From Azospirillum humicireducens (GTDB lineage Bacteria > Pseudomonadota > Alphaproteobacteria > Azospirillales > Azospirillaceae): DNA of 64,000 nucleotides. Position 1 is the stretch's first letter, and the number at the start of each line of letters is the position of its first letter. The stretch spans positions 2,348,501 through 2,412,500 of the forward strand of contig NZ_CP015285.1 in assembly GCF_001639105.2 (NCBI RefSeq). The letters run 5' to 3'. This document shows, in pieces, positions 8,380 to 16,924 of this stretch. The notes below the pieces were generated by a model. That model was not told the origin of the DNA and searched no databases. It was given only the letters and a program-made list of their open reading frames with translations. The translations under genes were made by a program, and so were the position numbers.

Positions 8380-8519
8380 TGGATGCTGCGACGCAGCACC
8401 CGATGTTTCGTCCCGGAGGTCTCCCCTCCGGGGTTGGGTCTTCGGACCCAGCGTCTCCCAGACGTGAAGCCTCCCTGTTCAACTCGCCGCTAATCCAATG
8501 GGTTAGCGGCGGTTTTTTT
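8380..8519 (+). ncRNA. Candidate trans-acting small RNA with anti-Shine-Dalgarno motif
   Basis: About 140 nt with four consecutive hairpins and a terminator. Hairpin 1: TGCTG/CAGCA (8384-8398). Hairpin 2: CCCGGAGG/CCTCCGGG (8412-8432). Hairpin 3: TGGGTC-TTCG-GACCCA (8435-8450), with a stable UUCG tetraloop. Hairpin 4: CGTCT-CCC-AGACG (8452-8464), exposing CCC. Then comes a single-stranded GCCTCCCTGTTCAAC and a rho-independent terminator (8485-8519). Exposed CCTCCC segments before a U-rich terminator are typical of alphaproteobacterial Hfq-dependent sRNAs such as the AbcR/alpha-r15 and mmgR/alpha-r8 groups, which bind ribosome sites of transporter mRNAs. The family assignment is by resemblance only. 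A weak promoter with TTGGCA at 8350-8355 would place the 5' end near 8380. Confidence 0.7.
8485..8519 (+). terminator. Terminator of the sRNA candidate
   Basis: A 9-bp stem CGCCGCTAA (8485-8493)/TTAGCGGCG (8503-8511) with a 9-nt loop, then G and seven T residues (8513-8519). This is one of the strongest intrinsic terminators in the window. The 3' end of the opposing small gene lies inside it. Confidence 0.9.
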
Positions 8520-8705
8520 ATGTGCGCAGGGGTTGGGGATAGTCTGGGAGGACTGCGGCCTACCGTCCGCCTCGCCTTCTTCCGGCGCCGCACGCGCGAT
8601 GGCCAGGATGTTGTCCAGGCGGATGACCAATTCGTTTTCGCACAGAGCCGACCGCGCTGCGGCCGCCTCCTCGATGATGGAACGCAAGGCATCGCTTCGG
8701 GTCAT
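8490..8705 (-). CDS. Small hypothetical protein
   Basis: 71 residues, no recognised family. The N-terminal 45 residues (TRSDALRSIIEEAAAARSAL, then LVIRLDNILAIARA) look like two amphipathic helices; the tail is polar and probably disordered. The start at 8705 has a well-placed GGAGG five bases upstream, the main support for this being real. The 3' end runs into the stem of the sRNA terminator, so the two convergent transcripts overlap. It is divergent from the ribbon-helix-helix gene at 8868, with a CRP-type palindrome between them. Confidence 0.5.
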   Translation of the reverse strand: MTRSDALRSIIEEAAAARSALCENELVIRLDNILAIARAAPEEGEADGRPQSSQTIPNPCAHKKTAANPLD

Positions 8706-8795
8706 TGCCACCTCCGGTCCAATGGAGCGAACCGCCATCCGTCGGCCTCGACACTGCTCCTAAAACGTGTCCACCCCCCTCACCGATTTCTCGCA

Positions 8796-8811
8796 TGTGA
8801 AAAACTTCACA
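8796..8811. promoter_or_regulatory. CRP-type operator palindrome
   Basis: TGTGA-AAAACT-TCACA, a perfect two-arm match to the TGTGA-N6-TCACA consensus of cAMP-receptor-type regulators. It lies 57 bp upstream of the RHH gene start and 91 bp upstream of the divergent small gene, so it could control either. Which CRP/FNR-family protein binds it is unknown. Confidence 0.6.
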
Positions 8812-8867
8812 GCAAGGCGCAGCGGTTTGGCATACCTGTTTATGCGCCAGCAACGGAGGGCTCCCAC

Positions 8868-9137
8868 ATGCAGATGCGCAACATCAGGGTGAACGGCAAG
8901 CGGACCAGCATGAAGCTGATGCCGGTGGAGTGGGAGTCGCTGGAGGAAATCTGCACCCGCGAGCACATGACGATGAGCGAACTGGTGTCGAAGATCGATG
9001 CCGAACGCCAGGACTGCGACAACCTCACCGGATGCGTCCGCGTCTATGCGCTCTGCTACTTCCGCAAAGCCGCCGGTTTGTCGGAGCCGATGCCACGCCA
9101 CCGCGCAACGGAAACCGTCGCCTACGCCGCTGAATAA
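8868..9137 (+). CDS. Ribbon-helix-helix domain protein
   Basis: 89 residues. The N-terminal two thirds match the ribbon-helix-helix family seen in alphaproteobacteria (RHH_4-like): a strand with RNIRVNGKRTSMKLM, then helices WESLEEICTREHMTMSELVSKID. These proteins dimerise through the strand and bind DNA; many are small transcription factors of unknown targets. Start at 8868 is supported by GGAGGG (8856-8861) at good spacing. No toxin gene is adjacent, so an antitoxin role is not suggested. A CRP-type site upstream may regulate it. Confidence 0.75.
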   Translation: MQMRNIRVNGKRTSMKLMPVEWESLEEICTREHMTMSELVSKIDAERQDCDNLTGCVRVYALCYFRKAAGLSEPMPRHRATETVAYAAE

Positions 9138-9323
9138 CGACGCCGGACGATGATGCGGGCAGGCCAGCCGCATCGTCCCGCATAAGCGGTTGGCCCAGAC
9201 ACGGCATGCCCGCATCTAACCATCGGACGGTGGCGCAGGTGCGGCAGGCCCACCATAATCGACGCGAGAGGCCCCTTTCCGGCGGCCGCCGTCCCTCAAG
9301 GCGTCGATCGAGGTGGTGTGCCG

Positions 9324-9971
9324 ATGCCGGATGCCCACCAGTTTCCCATTTACAGCCTCGGCGAGCGGCGGGCGGACGCGGTCGTTCACGCCGTCGGCGT
9401 CACGGCAGGGATCGCCGGATTCGTCTGGCTGCTGAATGCCGCGGTCTTCTCCGATTCCCTGCCCAACCGGACGGCTCTGGCCCTGGCGATCTATGGGCTG
9501 GGGCTGGTCGGCATGCTCACCGCCTCGGCCGCCTACAACCTCGCCCCGCCTGGTTTCGGCAAGTCCATGCTGCGGCGGATCGACCATGCCATGATCTTCG
9601 TGATGATCGCCGGCACCTACACCCCCTTCACGCTGGGGCTGGGCCAGGGCGTCGTGCTGGGCGGCGCGGTATGGGGCGGCGCCGCCTTCGGGGCGGCGTT
9701 GAAGCTGCGCTTTCCCGGACGATTCCACCGTCTGGGGCTGGCCCTCTATCTCGGACTGGGCTGGGCGATCGTCACCGCACTGGAACCGCTGGGGTCGGCG
9801 CTTTCGCCGCCCGCGCTGTGGCTGCTGGTGGCCGGCGGGCTGCTCTACACCGTCGGCGTCGTCTTCCATCTGATGGATCGTATGCCCTACAACAACGCGG
9901 TCTGGCACCTGCTGGTGCTGGCCGCCGCCAGCTGCCATTTCGTCGCCGTCTCCATCGCCTTCCTGCCCTGA
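9324..9971 (+). CDS. trhA: Hemolysin III / TrhA (PAQR) family membrane protein
   Basis: 215-residue inner-membrane protein with seven predicted helices. PAQR-family signatures are visible: ERRADAVVHAVG near the N-terminus, DHAMIFVMIAGTYTPF in the middle, and the metal-site HLLVLAAASCHF near the C-terminus, whose histidines would bind zinc with the first His and Asp. Bacterial members (YqfA/TrhA) affect membrane energetics and lipid homeostasis; haemolysin activity is a historical name. ATG at 9324 is preferred over GTG 9318 because GAGGTGG lies seven bases ahead of it. Confidence 0.9.
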   Translation: MPDAHQFPIYSLGERRADAVVHAVGVTAGIAGFVWLLNAAVFSDSLPNRTALALAIYGLGLVGMLTASAAYNLAPPGFGKSMLRRIDHAMIFVMIAGTYTPFTLGLGQGVVLGGAVWGGAAFGAALKLRFPGRFHRLGLALYLGLGWAIVTALEPLGSALSPPALWLLVAGGLLYTVGVVFHLMDRMPYNNAVWHLLVLAAASCHFVAVSIAFLP

Positions 9972-10028
9972 GACGGGACAAAAGGCGCGAGAGTCCGTAT
10001 CTTCCCCGGGCCACAATCCCAGGGAGAC

Positions 10029-11579
10029 ATGATGGGCCAGCTGGACCTTGCGGGATCGTCGATCCGCCTGACGCTGCCGCCGCCTGGACGGATGGCGCTC
10101 GCCGGAGCGGCGCTGGCCCTGTCGGTCATGATCGCAGCGGGAACCGCCCGCGCCCAGCCGTCCTTCGACTGCAAGGCGGCCTCGACGCCGGTGGAAAAGG
10201 CGATCTGCGCCGATCCGAAACTGGCCGATGCCGACAGTGAGATCGCCAGCGCCTACAAGACGCTGCAGTCCCTGTCAGGCGCCGCCGACCGCGAACGGCT
10301 GCGGACGGAGCAGAAGGCTTGGCTGGCCCAGCGCAACCAGTGCGCCACGGCGGGCCCCGCCCTCGCCTCTTGCCTTGGTCCGGTCCTCGACGCCCGCCGC
10401 ACCGCATTGGCCGAGTCGGTGCCCAAGGCGGTCGCCGTGCTGTCGTCCGTCGTCGATGGCATCGCCGCCGACCCCGCCGGCGCCGGGAAGCGGCTGGCCG
10501 AAATCCGCGGCGGGCCGGGCAAGGGGTGGACCGCCTATGTGCTGCGCTTCGGCCCATCCCCCGACCGTCCCAAGGCACAGGCCCTGCTGCGCGAGGCCGT
10601 CGAAGGCATCGAGGATCCCTATGCGCGCGATACCGCGGCGGGTGTCGACCTGACGACCGACGAGGGCTTCCTGACCGCCTTGCGCGTGGTCAGCGACGAG
10701 GTCGAGATGGCCTGGCCCTGTTCGGTGATGGAGCGGCGCGGCGCGGCGGCCTGGAAGGCGATGGAGCCGCTCTACGGCAGCAACCGGGACAATTTCGGCG
10801 CACACCCCGCCTGCCCGGACGGCAACGCTCTACTCGCCTCCCCCGCCTGGACGGCGGTGGACGACCTGCTGGCCCCGATGCTGGAGGCCGCGTCCAACCG
10901 CACCGGCACCATCCGCTTCGCCACCTACCGCCAAATGGCGATCGACCGCATGAAGTCGGCGGTCGACCCGCGCCTGTTCCTTGCAGATGCGCCGGACCTG
11001 GCTGCGCTGCTCAAGGATGCCGCCGGCTGGAGCAACCCGCGCTGGATCGCGCCGGGCTGGAGCGAGCGTCTCCGCGCCGCGGTGGATGCGGCGGTGACGG
11101 CCTGGACGCCGCAGATTGCCGGCCGCTATTCCATCGGCAGTGCCGAGGCCCGGCGTATCGCCGAGGCAGTGGCCGCCCAGGGGCTGGGGGGCAGCTTTGG
11201 GCTGATCGCCGACAATCTGGACCTCCAGAAGGACACCCGCCTTCCCGACTGGCTGCGCGGCAACTGGAGCTGGACCGGTGGTGCGGAGGACACGCCCTTC
11301 GGCGGCCCCGCCGGCAAGGCCCGCATCGACGCCACCAGCATCTGCGTCGGCAACGAGTGCGGCGGCTACGACGTCGCCGGCCAGGGCGAGGACGCCCCCT
11401 TCGACCCGAAGGAGGTCAAGGCGGCCGGCGTCTCTGCCGCGCCAAATGCGGCGAAACTGGCGATCAGCCTGGCCCCCGTATCGGCCGGCTTCAGCCTGAC
11501 CATGGTCCCGCTGACCGGCGGCAATGTGCTGGTCACCGGCACGGCGAAGCCGCTGCTGCTGAAGCGTGAAGGAAAGTAG
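10029..11579 (+). CDS. Secreted protein with LprI-like (DUF1311) N-terminal domain
   Basis: 516 residues. A hydrophobic signal segment (ALAGAALALSVMIAAGTARA, about residues 22-42) ends in an ARA-Q cleavage site, so the protein is probably periplasmic. The mature N-terminus is a lysozyme-inhibitor LprI-type domain: FDCKAASTPVEKAIC, SEIASAYKTL and QKAWLAQRNQC, with paired cysteines likely forming disulphides. The following 350 residues are unassigned and may have a beta-rich C-terminus (GKARIDATSICVGNECGG). LprI domains are linked to lysozyme inhibition or envelope roles, but function here is unproven. Start choices at 10029, 10032 and 10092 are all possible; the last gives the most typical signal peptide. 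Confidence 0.75.
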   Translation: MMGQLDLAGSSIRLTLPPPGRMALAGAALALSVMIAAGTARAQPSFDCKAASTPVEKAICADPKLADADSEIASAYKTLQSLSGAADRERLRTEQKAWLAQRNQCATAGPALASCLGPVLDARRTALAESVPKAVAVLSSVVDGIAADPAGAGKRLAEIRGGPGKGWTAYVLRFGPSPDRPKAQALLREAVEGIEDPYARDTAAGVDLTTDEGFLTALRVVSDEVEMAWPCSVMERRGAAAWKAMEPLYGSNRDNFGAHPACPDGNALLASPAWTAVDDLLAPMLEAASNRTGTIRFATYRQMAIDRMKSAVDPRLFLADAPDLAALLKDAAGWSNPRWIAPGWSERLRAAVDAAVTAWTPQIAGRYSIGSAEARRIAEAVAAQGLGGSFGLIADNLDLQKDTRLPDWLRGNWSWTGGAEDTPFGGPAGKARIDATSICVGNECGGYDVAGQGEDAPFDPKEVKAAGVSAAPNAAKLAISLAPVSAGFSLTMVPLTGGNVLVTGTAKPLLLKREGK

Positions 11580-11715
11580 ACGTGGGGAGGCGGGACGCTC
11601 TCACCGCTTCTCCTGTCCGGTGAACGCGAATCTCTTGCCTGCATCGGTCGGGTAGGCGACACTTCGCGGCGCGTGCTCCGGTTGCGGAGCCAGGCGCGGC
11701 TTTCCGGGGGGAGGC

Positions 11716-12159
11716 ATGGCACGGAACCTGAAGGCGCTGGGGTTGTGGCGCACCGCGCTGGTCGCCAGCGTCCGCCAGGACGGGCCGGACCTGTCGGCGC
11801 GTCAGCTGGCGATCCTGCTCCAGGTCTATCTGACCGATCCGCCCCACACCGTGCGCGGTCTCGCCTCGCTGCTGAACATCTCCAAGCCCGCCGTGACCCG
11901 CGCGCTCGACCGCTTGTCGGTGCTGGGGTTCGTCAAGCGCAAGCGCGACGCGGAGGACAAGCGCAACGTGCTGGTCCAGCGCACGGTGAAGGGCAGCGTC
12001 TTTCTGTCGGACTTCGCCGAACTGGTGATCGCCGCCGGCGCCGTCACGCCGGAGGACATGAACCGCATCCAGGCGGACGAGGCCCTGGCCGCTGCCGCCA
12101 AGGCCAAGCTGGAGGCGGAACTGATCGAGGCGCCGGCGCTGGAAACCTCCGCATCCTGA
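11716..12159 (+). CDS. MarR family transcriptional regulator
   Basis: 147 residues with a central winged helix-turn-helix. QLAILLQVYLTDPPHTVRGLA leads into the recognition helix LNISKPAVTRALDRLSVLGF, then the wing KRKRDAEDKRNVLVQRT with the conserved Asp-Lys-Arg of MarR proteins. The C-terminal helices (about 110-140) would form the dimer interface. MarR proteins usually repress a neighbouring efflux or stress gene and release on binding a small aromatic ligand; no obvious divergent partner exists here. An inverted-repeat element follows the gene. Confidence 0.85.
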   Translation: MARNLKALGLWRTALVASVRQDGPDLSARQLAILLQVYLTDPPHTVRGLASLLNISKPAVTRALDRLSVLGFVKRKRDAEDKRNVLVQRTVKGSVFLSDFAELVIAAGAVTPEDMNRIQADEALAAAAKAKLEAELIEAPALETSAS

Positions 12160-12205
12160 CGGAGCCTTGGCCAATGACGGCGGCTGGCACGTCTTCACCC
12201 AGGCG

Positions 12206-12287
12206 GTCATCCCCGCGAAGGCGGGGATGCGGGCGGCTCGTCAAGGACTCCGAAGGGCAAGCCGGATTCGCGCCTTCGCGGGGATGA
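12206..12287. repeat. Palindromic intergenic repeat (CCCCGCGAAGGCGGGG type)
   Basis: The left arm GTCATCCCCGCGAAGGCGGGG (about 12206-12226) itself folds. The right arm CGCGCCTTCGCGGGGATGA lies at about 12269-12287. Together they form a long imperfect hairpin. The sequence is the common alphaproteobacterial extragenic palindrome. It lies between the convergent MarR and dehydrogenase genes and may act as a terminator or mRNA stabiliser. Confidence 0.75.
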
Positions 12288-12338
12288 GGGCCGACGGAAC
12301 AAGGGCCGACAAGGCGCCGCTTGCCCCCGACCGTCCCC

Positions 12339-13328
12339 TTACAGAAGCGCTTCCAGGACGCGGTCGGGCGGGGTGTGGCCGTCGATGAAGGTCTTGATGT
12401 TGATCACCACCTTCTCGCCCATGTCGATGCGGCCCTCGATGGTGGCGGAGCCCATGTGCGGCAGCAGGACGACGTTGTCCAGCCGCAGAAGCTTCGGGTT
12501 GACGGCCGGTTCATGCTCGAACACGTCCAGGCCGGCGCCGGCGATCTCGCCCTTCGACAGCATGCGGGTCAGCGCCACCTCGTCGATCACCTCGCCGCGC
12601 GAGGTGTTGACGATGTAGCAGTGCGGCCGCAGCAGCTTCAGCCGGCGTTCCGACAGCAGATGGTAGGTGGCCGGCGTGTGCGGGCAGTTGATCGACACGA
12701 TGTCCATCCGCGCCAGCATCTGGTCCAGGCTGGACCAGTAGGTCGCCTCCAGCTCCTGCTCCAGCTCGGGATGGACGCGGCGGCGGTTGTGGTAGTGGAT
12801 CGACATGCCGAAGGCGCGCGCCCGGCGCGCCAGGGCCGAGCCGATGCGGCCCATGCCCAGGATGCCCAGCCGCTTGCCGCTGATGCGGTGGCCCAGCATG
12901 GTGGTCGGTCCCCAGCCGGTCCATTGGCCGGAGCGGACCAGCCGCTCGCCTTCCGCCACGCGCCGCGCCGTGGCCAGCAACAGCGCCATGGTCATGTCGG
13001 CGGTGTCCTCGGTCAGGACGCCGGGGGTGTTGGTGACGATGATGCCACGCTCGCGCGCCGCCTTCAGGTCGATGTGGTCGACGCCGGTGCCGAAGGAGGC
13101 GATCAGCCGCAACTGCGGGCCGGCGGACTCGATCAGGGCACGGTCGATGCGGTCGGTGACGGTGGGCACCAGAACCTCGGCGACCGCGGTCGCCTCCTGC
13201 ATCTGGGCGGGGGTCAGCGGAACGTCGTCCGGATTGAGCCGTGTGTCGAACAGCTCCATCATCCGCGTCTCGATGACGTCCGGCAGCTTGCGGGTGACGA
13301 CAACGAGCGGCTTCTTCTTGTCGGTCAT
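12339..13328 (-). CDS. D-2-hydroxyacid dehydrogenase (glyoxylate/hydroxypyruvate reductase type)
   Basis: 329-residue NAD(P)-dependent 2-hydroxyacid dehydrogenase. The Rossmann nucleotide-binding domain has GILGMGRIGSALARRARAFGM. The catalytic Arg is in NTSRGEVID, the Glu in DVFEHEP and the His in LPHMGSAT. The substrate domain contains LRLIASFGTGVDHIDLKAA. It most resembles glyoxylate reductases (GyaR) that reduce glyoxylate or hydroxypyruvate. Start at 13328 has GGAGG ten bases upstream; the longer open frame to 13463 has no ribosome site and an unlikely N-terminus. It is divergent from the SH3-domain gene. Confidence 0.88.
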   Translation of the reverse strand: MTDKKKPLVVVTRKLPDVIETRMMELFDTRLNPDDVPLTPAQMQEATAVAEVLVPTVTDRIDRALIESAGPQLRLIASFGTGVDHIDLKAARERGIIVTNTPGVLTEDTADMTMALLLATARRVAEGERLVRSGQWTGWGPTTMLGHRISGKRLGILGMGRIGSALARRARAFGMSIHYHNRRRVHPELEQELEATYWSSLDQMLARMDIVSINCPHTPATYHLLSERRLKLLRPHCYIVNTSRGEVIDEVALTRMLSKGEIAGAGLDVFEHEPAVNPKLLRLDNVVLLPHMGSATIEGRIDMGEKVVINIKTFIDGHTPPDRVLEALL

Positions 13329-13579
13329 CGGTGCTGGTCCTCCCTTGCCCCGGCCGGCCCGCATCGCATGGGTCTGCGTGGCCGTTCCGGTCCCTGGTTG
13401 CCATACCAAGCGGTTGTTGGACTGTCCAGAAGTCCGTCGCGAATGCCCGTCCTGCGACGGCACACCCGGCGGGGGACCGCATCCTCCGATCCGGGGTGGC
13501 GGTGCTTGCCCTATCGAACGGGTGGTCTCTATAGTGCGGCCCGATTTCGCCGCTCCCTTCCGTCAACACCGGTGCCGCC

Positions 13580-14146
13580 ATGCTCGTCCGCCGCTCCGTC
13601 CTCGCCATGCTGGCCCTGACGATGGGACTGGGCGCGGTTTGCGGCAGCGCTGTCCCCGGCGGCACGGTGTTCGCCGGCGCGGCCCTGGCCGCCGAGCCGC
13701 GGACGGAGAACCGCAAGGACCCGACCCGCGCCTCGGGCCTGCCGATCCCCCGCTTCGTCACCGTGCGTGTCGGCGAGGTGAATTTGCGCTCCGGTCCCAA
13801 CGGCAGCTATCCCATCGAGTGGGTGTTCCGCCGCAAGGACATGCCGGTGGAGATCATCCAGGAATTCGACACCTGGCGCCGCATCCGCGACTGGGAGGGG
13901 GCGGAAGGCTGGGTGCACCAGAGCGCGCTGTCGGGCCGCCGCGGCGTCCTGATCGTCGGGCAGACCCGCACCGTGCACGAGGCACCGCGCAGCGACAGCC
14001 CGGTGGCGGCGCGGGCCGAGCCGGGCGTCATCGGATCGCTGAAGAAGTGCCGCGACGACTGGTGCGAGGTGGAGCTGAAAGGCTATCGCGGCTGGATGAA
14101 GCGCGCCGATTTCTGGGGCACCTACGCCGGCGAGAGGATCGAGTGA
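13580..14146 (+). CDS. Secreted SH3-domain protein
   Basis: 188 residues. The signal peptide runs to about residue 38 (LAMLALTMGLG then ALAA-E), predicting export to the periplasm. Two bacterial SH3-like segments follow: VNLRSGPNGSYPIEWVF to WVHQSALSGRRG (about 65-122), and ARAEPGVIGSLKKC to YRGWMKRADFWG (about 140-182). Such domains bind peptidoglycan or target partners to the wall. Two cysteines (KKCRDDWCEVE) may pair. It is divergent from the 2-hydroxyacid dehydrogenase gene with a 250-bp shared regulatory region. Confidence 0.85.
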   Translation: MLVRRSVLAMLALTMGLGAVCGSAVPGGTVFAGAALAAEPRTENRKDPTRASGLPIPRFVTVRVGEVNLRSGPNGSYPIEWVFRRKDMPVEIIQEFDTWRRIRDWEGAEGWVHQSALSGRRGVLIVGQTRTVHEAPRSDSPVAARAEPGVIGSLKKCRDDWCEVELKGYRGWMKRADFWGTYAGERIE

Positions 14147-14281
14147 GCACGATGCAGCCTCCGGTAAACATCGCCCCGCTGGACTGACGCCCGGCGCCAC
14201 CACCATCATTGACAGGGCCCGATTGCGGGATCACCAGTCGGGGATGCAAAAATCCCTGCCACTCCCGATCCCGGCGAAGCA

Positions 14282-15658
14282 ATGCTGAAGCTTGCATTTT
14301 TGCTGATCGGCGCGCGTGCCTTCCGGTCGCATTGGCATGTCATCGCCGTGGCCGGCCTGTGTCTGATGGCCATCGGGCTCGCCCTGGGCGTCGGCCTGTC
14401 GGACGGGCTGACCCAAGCCATCTACGGCGTCCTGGGCCTCGTCCTCGCCGCGGCCGGCCTCGTCGCCCTGCTGATGGCCCTCCCGGCGGCGCCCGGACCG
14501 GACCGGCGCTTTGCGCTGGCGCGGGCGGTGCTGTCAATCCTGGCCGGCGCGCTGATGCTGGCCTCGCCGCTGCTGAGCGGCTGGGCCCTGGCGCTTCCCC
14601 TCGCCACCGTCCTGGCGCTCGACGGGGCGAACCGCGCCAGTGCCGCGGTGGTGTTCCGCGTGCGGAACTGGCGGTTCCTGGTCCTGTGCGGGCTGGCGGA
14701 GCTGGCGCTGGCGGCGATGATGCTGACGGAATGGCCGCTGCCGTCGGACCGCAACACGCCACTGTGCATCGGGCTGTTCCTCGCCCTGTCGGGCTGGCTT
14801 CTGCTGCGGCTGGGGGTGTTGCTGCGCAACCTGGAGGACGAGGCGGCGATCCTCAACCTGCCGATCTTTTCCGGCCGGGGCTGGTACGACAACGCCCCCG
14901 TTCTGGTGGGCGACAGTCCCGAACCGGCCGGCCGTCACGACCGGCCGCTGAAGGTGCGGGTGTGGACGCCGGTCGGCTCCGCCACCGCGCCGCTGGACAG
15001 GCGGCTGGTGATCGACCGCTACATCGCCGCCATCGACCGCAACGGCGTGGTGTCCACCGGCCACTCCGCCCTGGAATTGGCGCCCGACCTGTATATCAGC
15101 CACTATCCCGCCACCGAGATCGACCAGTCCGGCGTCAGCTTCGTGACCGCGTTGCGCAGCGGAGCCGAGAACGACGTTCCCGGCCGCTTCCTGCCGTCCT
15201 ACGAGGAAGAGATCGCCGACTGGTGCCCCGCCGATGCGACCGTGGAGCTGTGGACCTACGATCGCTGGCGCCTGCGGGCCTTTTGGGCCGGATACCGGCA
15301 GGACAACACCTACAATCTCTCCAACCGCAACTGTTCGGTCGTCGTCGCCGCGGCGTTGGACGCGACGCTGGAAGGCGCACTGGCAACCCGCTTCCCCTGG
15401 CTGCGTCTGCTGCGCCTGCTGATGGATCCCGACATCTGGGTCGCCTCCCTGATCCGCAGCCGCGCCGATGCGATGAGTTGGACGCCGGGTTTCGTCTTGG
15501 ATTACGCGGCGGCCCTGGCCCGCGTCGTCGACCGTCCCGACCGGTCCTGGCACCGCCGGCTCGCCGGCTTTCTCGGCCAGCTGCGGGGCACCGCCCGTCC
15601 GCCGGAAGGCGGCATGGAGGGCAGTATGGACGGACGGCCGGATACGCAGCCGTCATGA
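14282..15658 (+). CDS. HdeD-like membrane protein fused to a papain-like domain
   Basis: 458 residues in two parts. Residues 18-182 form about six hydrophobic helices in the pattern of HdeD/DUF308 acid-resistance membrane proteins. Residues 222-380 form a soluble domain with His261 (TGHSAL), His274 (ISHYP) and Cys351 (NRNCSVVVAAAL). The His-His-Cys order, with Cys at the start of a helix, is that of circularly permuted NlpC/P60 (LRAT/PPPDE-like) thiol hydrolases or acyltransferases. The catalytic assignment is inference from motif order. The start at 14282 follows a weak ribosome site. The downstream MFS gene overlaps it by four bases (ATGA), so the two are translationally coupled and likely work together. 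Confidence 0.6.
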   Translation: MLKLAFLLIGARAFRSHWHVIAVAGLCLMAIGLALGVGLSDGLTQAIYGVLGLVLAAAGLVALLMALPAAPGPDRRFALARAVLSILAGALMLASPLLSGWALALPLATVLALDGANRASAAVVFRVRNWRFLVLCGLAELALAAMMLTEWPLPSDRNTPLCIGLFLALSGWLLLRLGVLLRNLEDEAAILNLPIFSGRGWYDNAPVLVGDSPEPAGRHDRPLKVRVWTPVGSATAPLDRRLVIDRYIAAIDRNGVVSTGHSALELAPDLYISHYPATEIDQSGVSFVTALRSGAENDVPGRFLPSYEEEIADWCPADATVELWTYDRWRLRAFWAGYRQDNTYNLSNRNCSVVVAAALDATLEGALATRFPWLRLLRLLMDPDIWVASLIRSRADAMSWTPGFVLDYAAALARVVDRPDRSWHRRLAGFLGQLRGTARPPEGGMEGSMDGRPDTQPS

Positions 15659-16863
15659 CCGATACCAGCAGCTTTGGAACAGGAACAGGCATGACATCGC
15701 AACCGAGACCGGATGACGGCGGCCTTCTGTCGCGCGCCGCCGTCATCGCCACCGCGATGATGTTCGGCCTGACCTACAGCCTCAGTGCCGCGCTGATCGC
15801 GCTGGACCTGTCGCGCCGCAACCTGGACGACCTGACCATCGGGACCAACGCGGCGATGCACGCGCTGGGCGTGCTGGCGATGGCGGTGCTGCTGCCGCGG
15901 ATCGTCGCCCGGCTGGGCATCCGCCGGCTGGTGATGCTGGCGCTGGTGGGATCGGCGCTGCTGCTCGCCCTGTTCCCCGCCACCCCGGTCTGGATGTGGT
16001 TCCCGCTGCGCATCCTGCTGGGTGCGGCGTCGGAGACCCTGTTCGTCCTGTCGGAGACCTGGACCAACAGCCTGAGCAGCGAGGCCACCCGCGCCCGCGC
16101 CATGGCGGTCTACACCGCGGCGCTGTCGTCGGGCTTCGCGCTGGGACCGCTGATGCTGTCGGTGCTGGGCTCCACCGGGGCGTTGCCCTATCTGGCCGGC
16201 GCCGGCGTCGCCGCCGCCGCCGCGCTGCTGGTCGCCTCCCCGCGCATCCGGGCACCGGAGTTCGAGCGGCCGTCGCGCCAGGGGCCGCTGCATTTCATGC
16301 GGCTGGCGCCGGTCGCCATCGGCGCCATCGTGCTGAACGCCGCCATCGAGACCGCCGGCCTGTCCTTCCTGGCGATCTACGCCACCAAGCTCGGCTGGTC
16401 GGAGACCGGGGCGACCAGCCTGATGTCCTGCATGATGATCGGCGCCATCCTGCTGCAGCTGCCCATCGGCTGGCTGGGCGACAAGATGGACCGGCTGACG
16501 CTGGTGATCGCGCTTGCCGCCTGCGCCGCGCTGGGGGCGCTCGCCTGGCCCTTCGCTCTGCGCAGCGAGATCGCGACCTACGCCCTTCTGTTCGTCTGGG
16601 GCGGCGCCTTCGTCGGTGTCTACACCATCATGCTGGCCATCGTCGGCAGCCGCTTCCAGGGGTCGGAACTGGTCGGCATCTATGCCGCCATGGGGTTGAT
16701 GTGGGGGGTCGGCGCGCTGGCCGGGCCGGTGCTGGCCGGGGCGGCGATGGAGCTGACCCGGCATGGGCTGGCCTTCTTCGCCGCGGCCGCCTGCCTGCTG
16801 TTCGCGGCGTCGGCGCTGCGGGAAAGGGCGGCGGCGCGGGCGGGAACGGGCACGGGGGCTTGA
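15655..16863 (+). CDS. MFS transporter (YcaD/sugar-efflux-like)
   Basis: 402 residues with 12 predicted membrane helices in two blocks of six. Landmarks are [12 protein letters not shown] after TM2, [20 protein letters not shown] in TM4, and [12 protein letters not shown] between TM8 and TM9. The SETW pattern and overall shape resemble YcaD-type MFS carriers of unknown substrate. The start at 15655 overlaps the stop of the HdeD/papain-like gene as ATGA; an internal ATG at 15691 is possible. Coupling suggests the carrier handles a product or substrate of the upstream enzyme domain. Confidence 0.85.
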   Translation: MTDTSSFGTGTGMTSQPRPDDGGLLSRAAVIATAMMFGLTYSLSAALIALDLSRRNLDDLTIGTNAAMHALGVLAMAVLLPRIVARLGIRRLVMLALVGSALLLALFPATPVWMWFPLRILLGAASETLFVLSETWTNSLSSEATRARAMAVYTAALSSGFALGPLMLSVLGSTGALPYLAGAGVAAAAALLVASPRIRAPEFERPSRQGPLHFMRLAPVAIGAIVLNAAIETAGLSFLAIYATKLGWSETGATSLMSCMMIGAILLQLPIGWLGDKMDRLTLVIALAACAALGALAWPFALRSEIATYALLFVWGGAFVGVYTIMLAIVGSRFQGSELVGIYAAMGLMWGVGALAGPVLAGAAMELTRHGLAFFAAAACLLFAASALRERAAARAGTGTGA

Positions 16864-16924
16864 AGGCGGGCGGGAAAGGCCGTACGGTCGCGGCCTTACC
16901 TTTCTCTACTGCAAGAGCAGTCCA

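Noticed and set aside
8868..9137. A toxin-antitoxin pair built on the ribbon-helix-helix protein
   Set aside because: The nearest small gene is divergent, not an operon partner, and shows no toxin motif.
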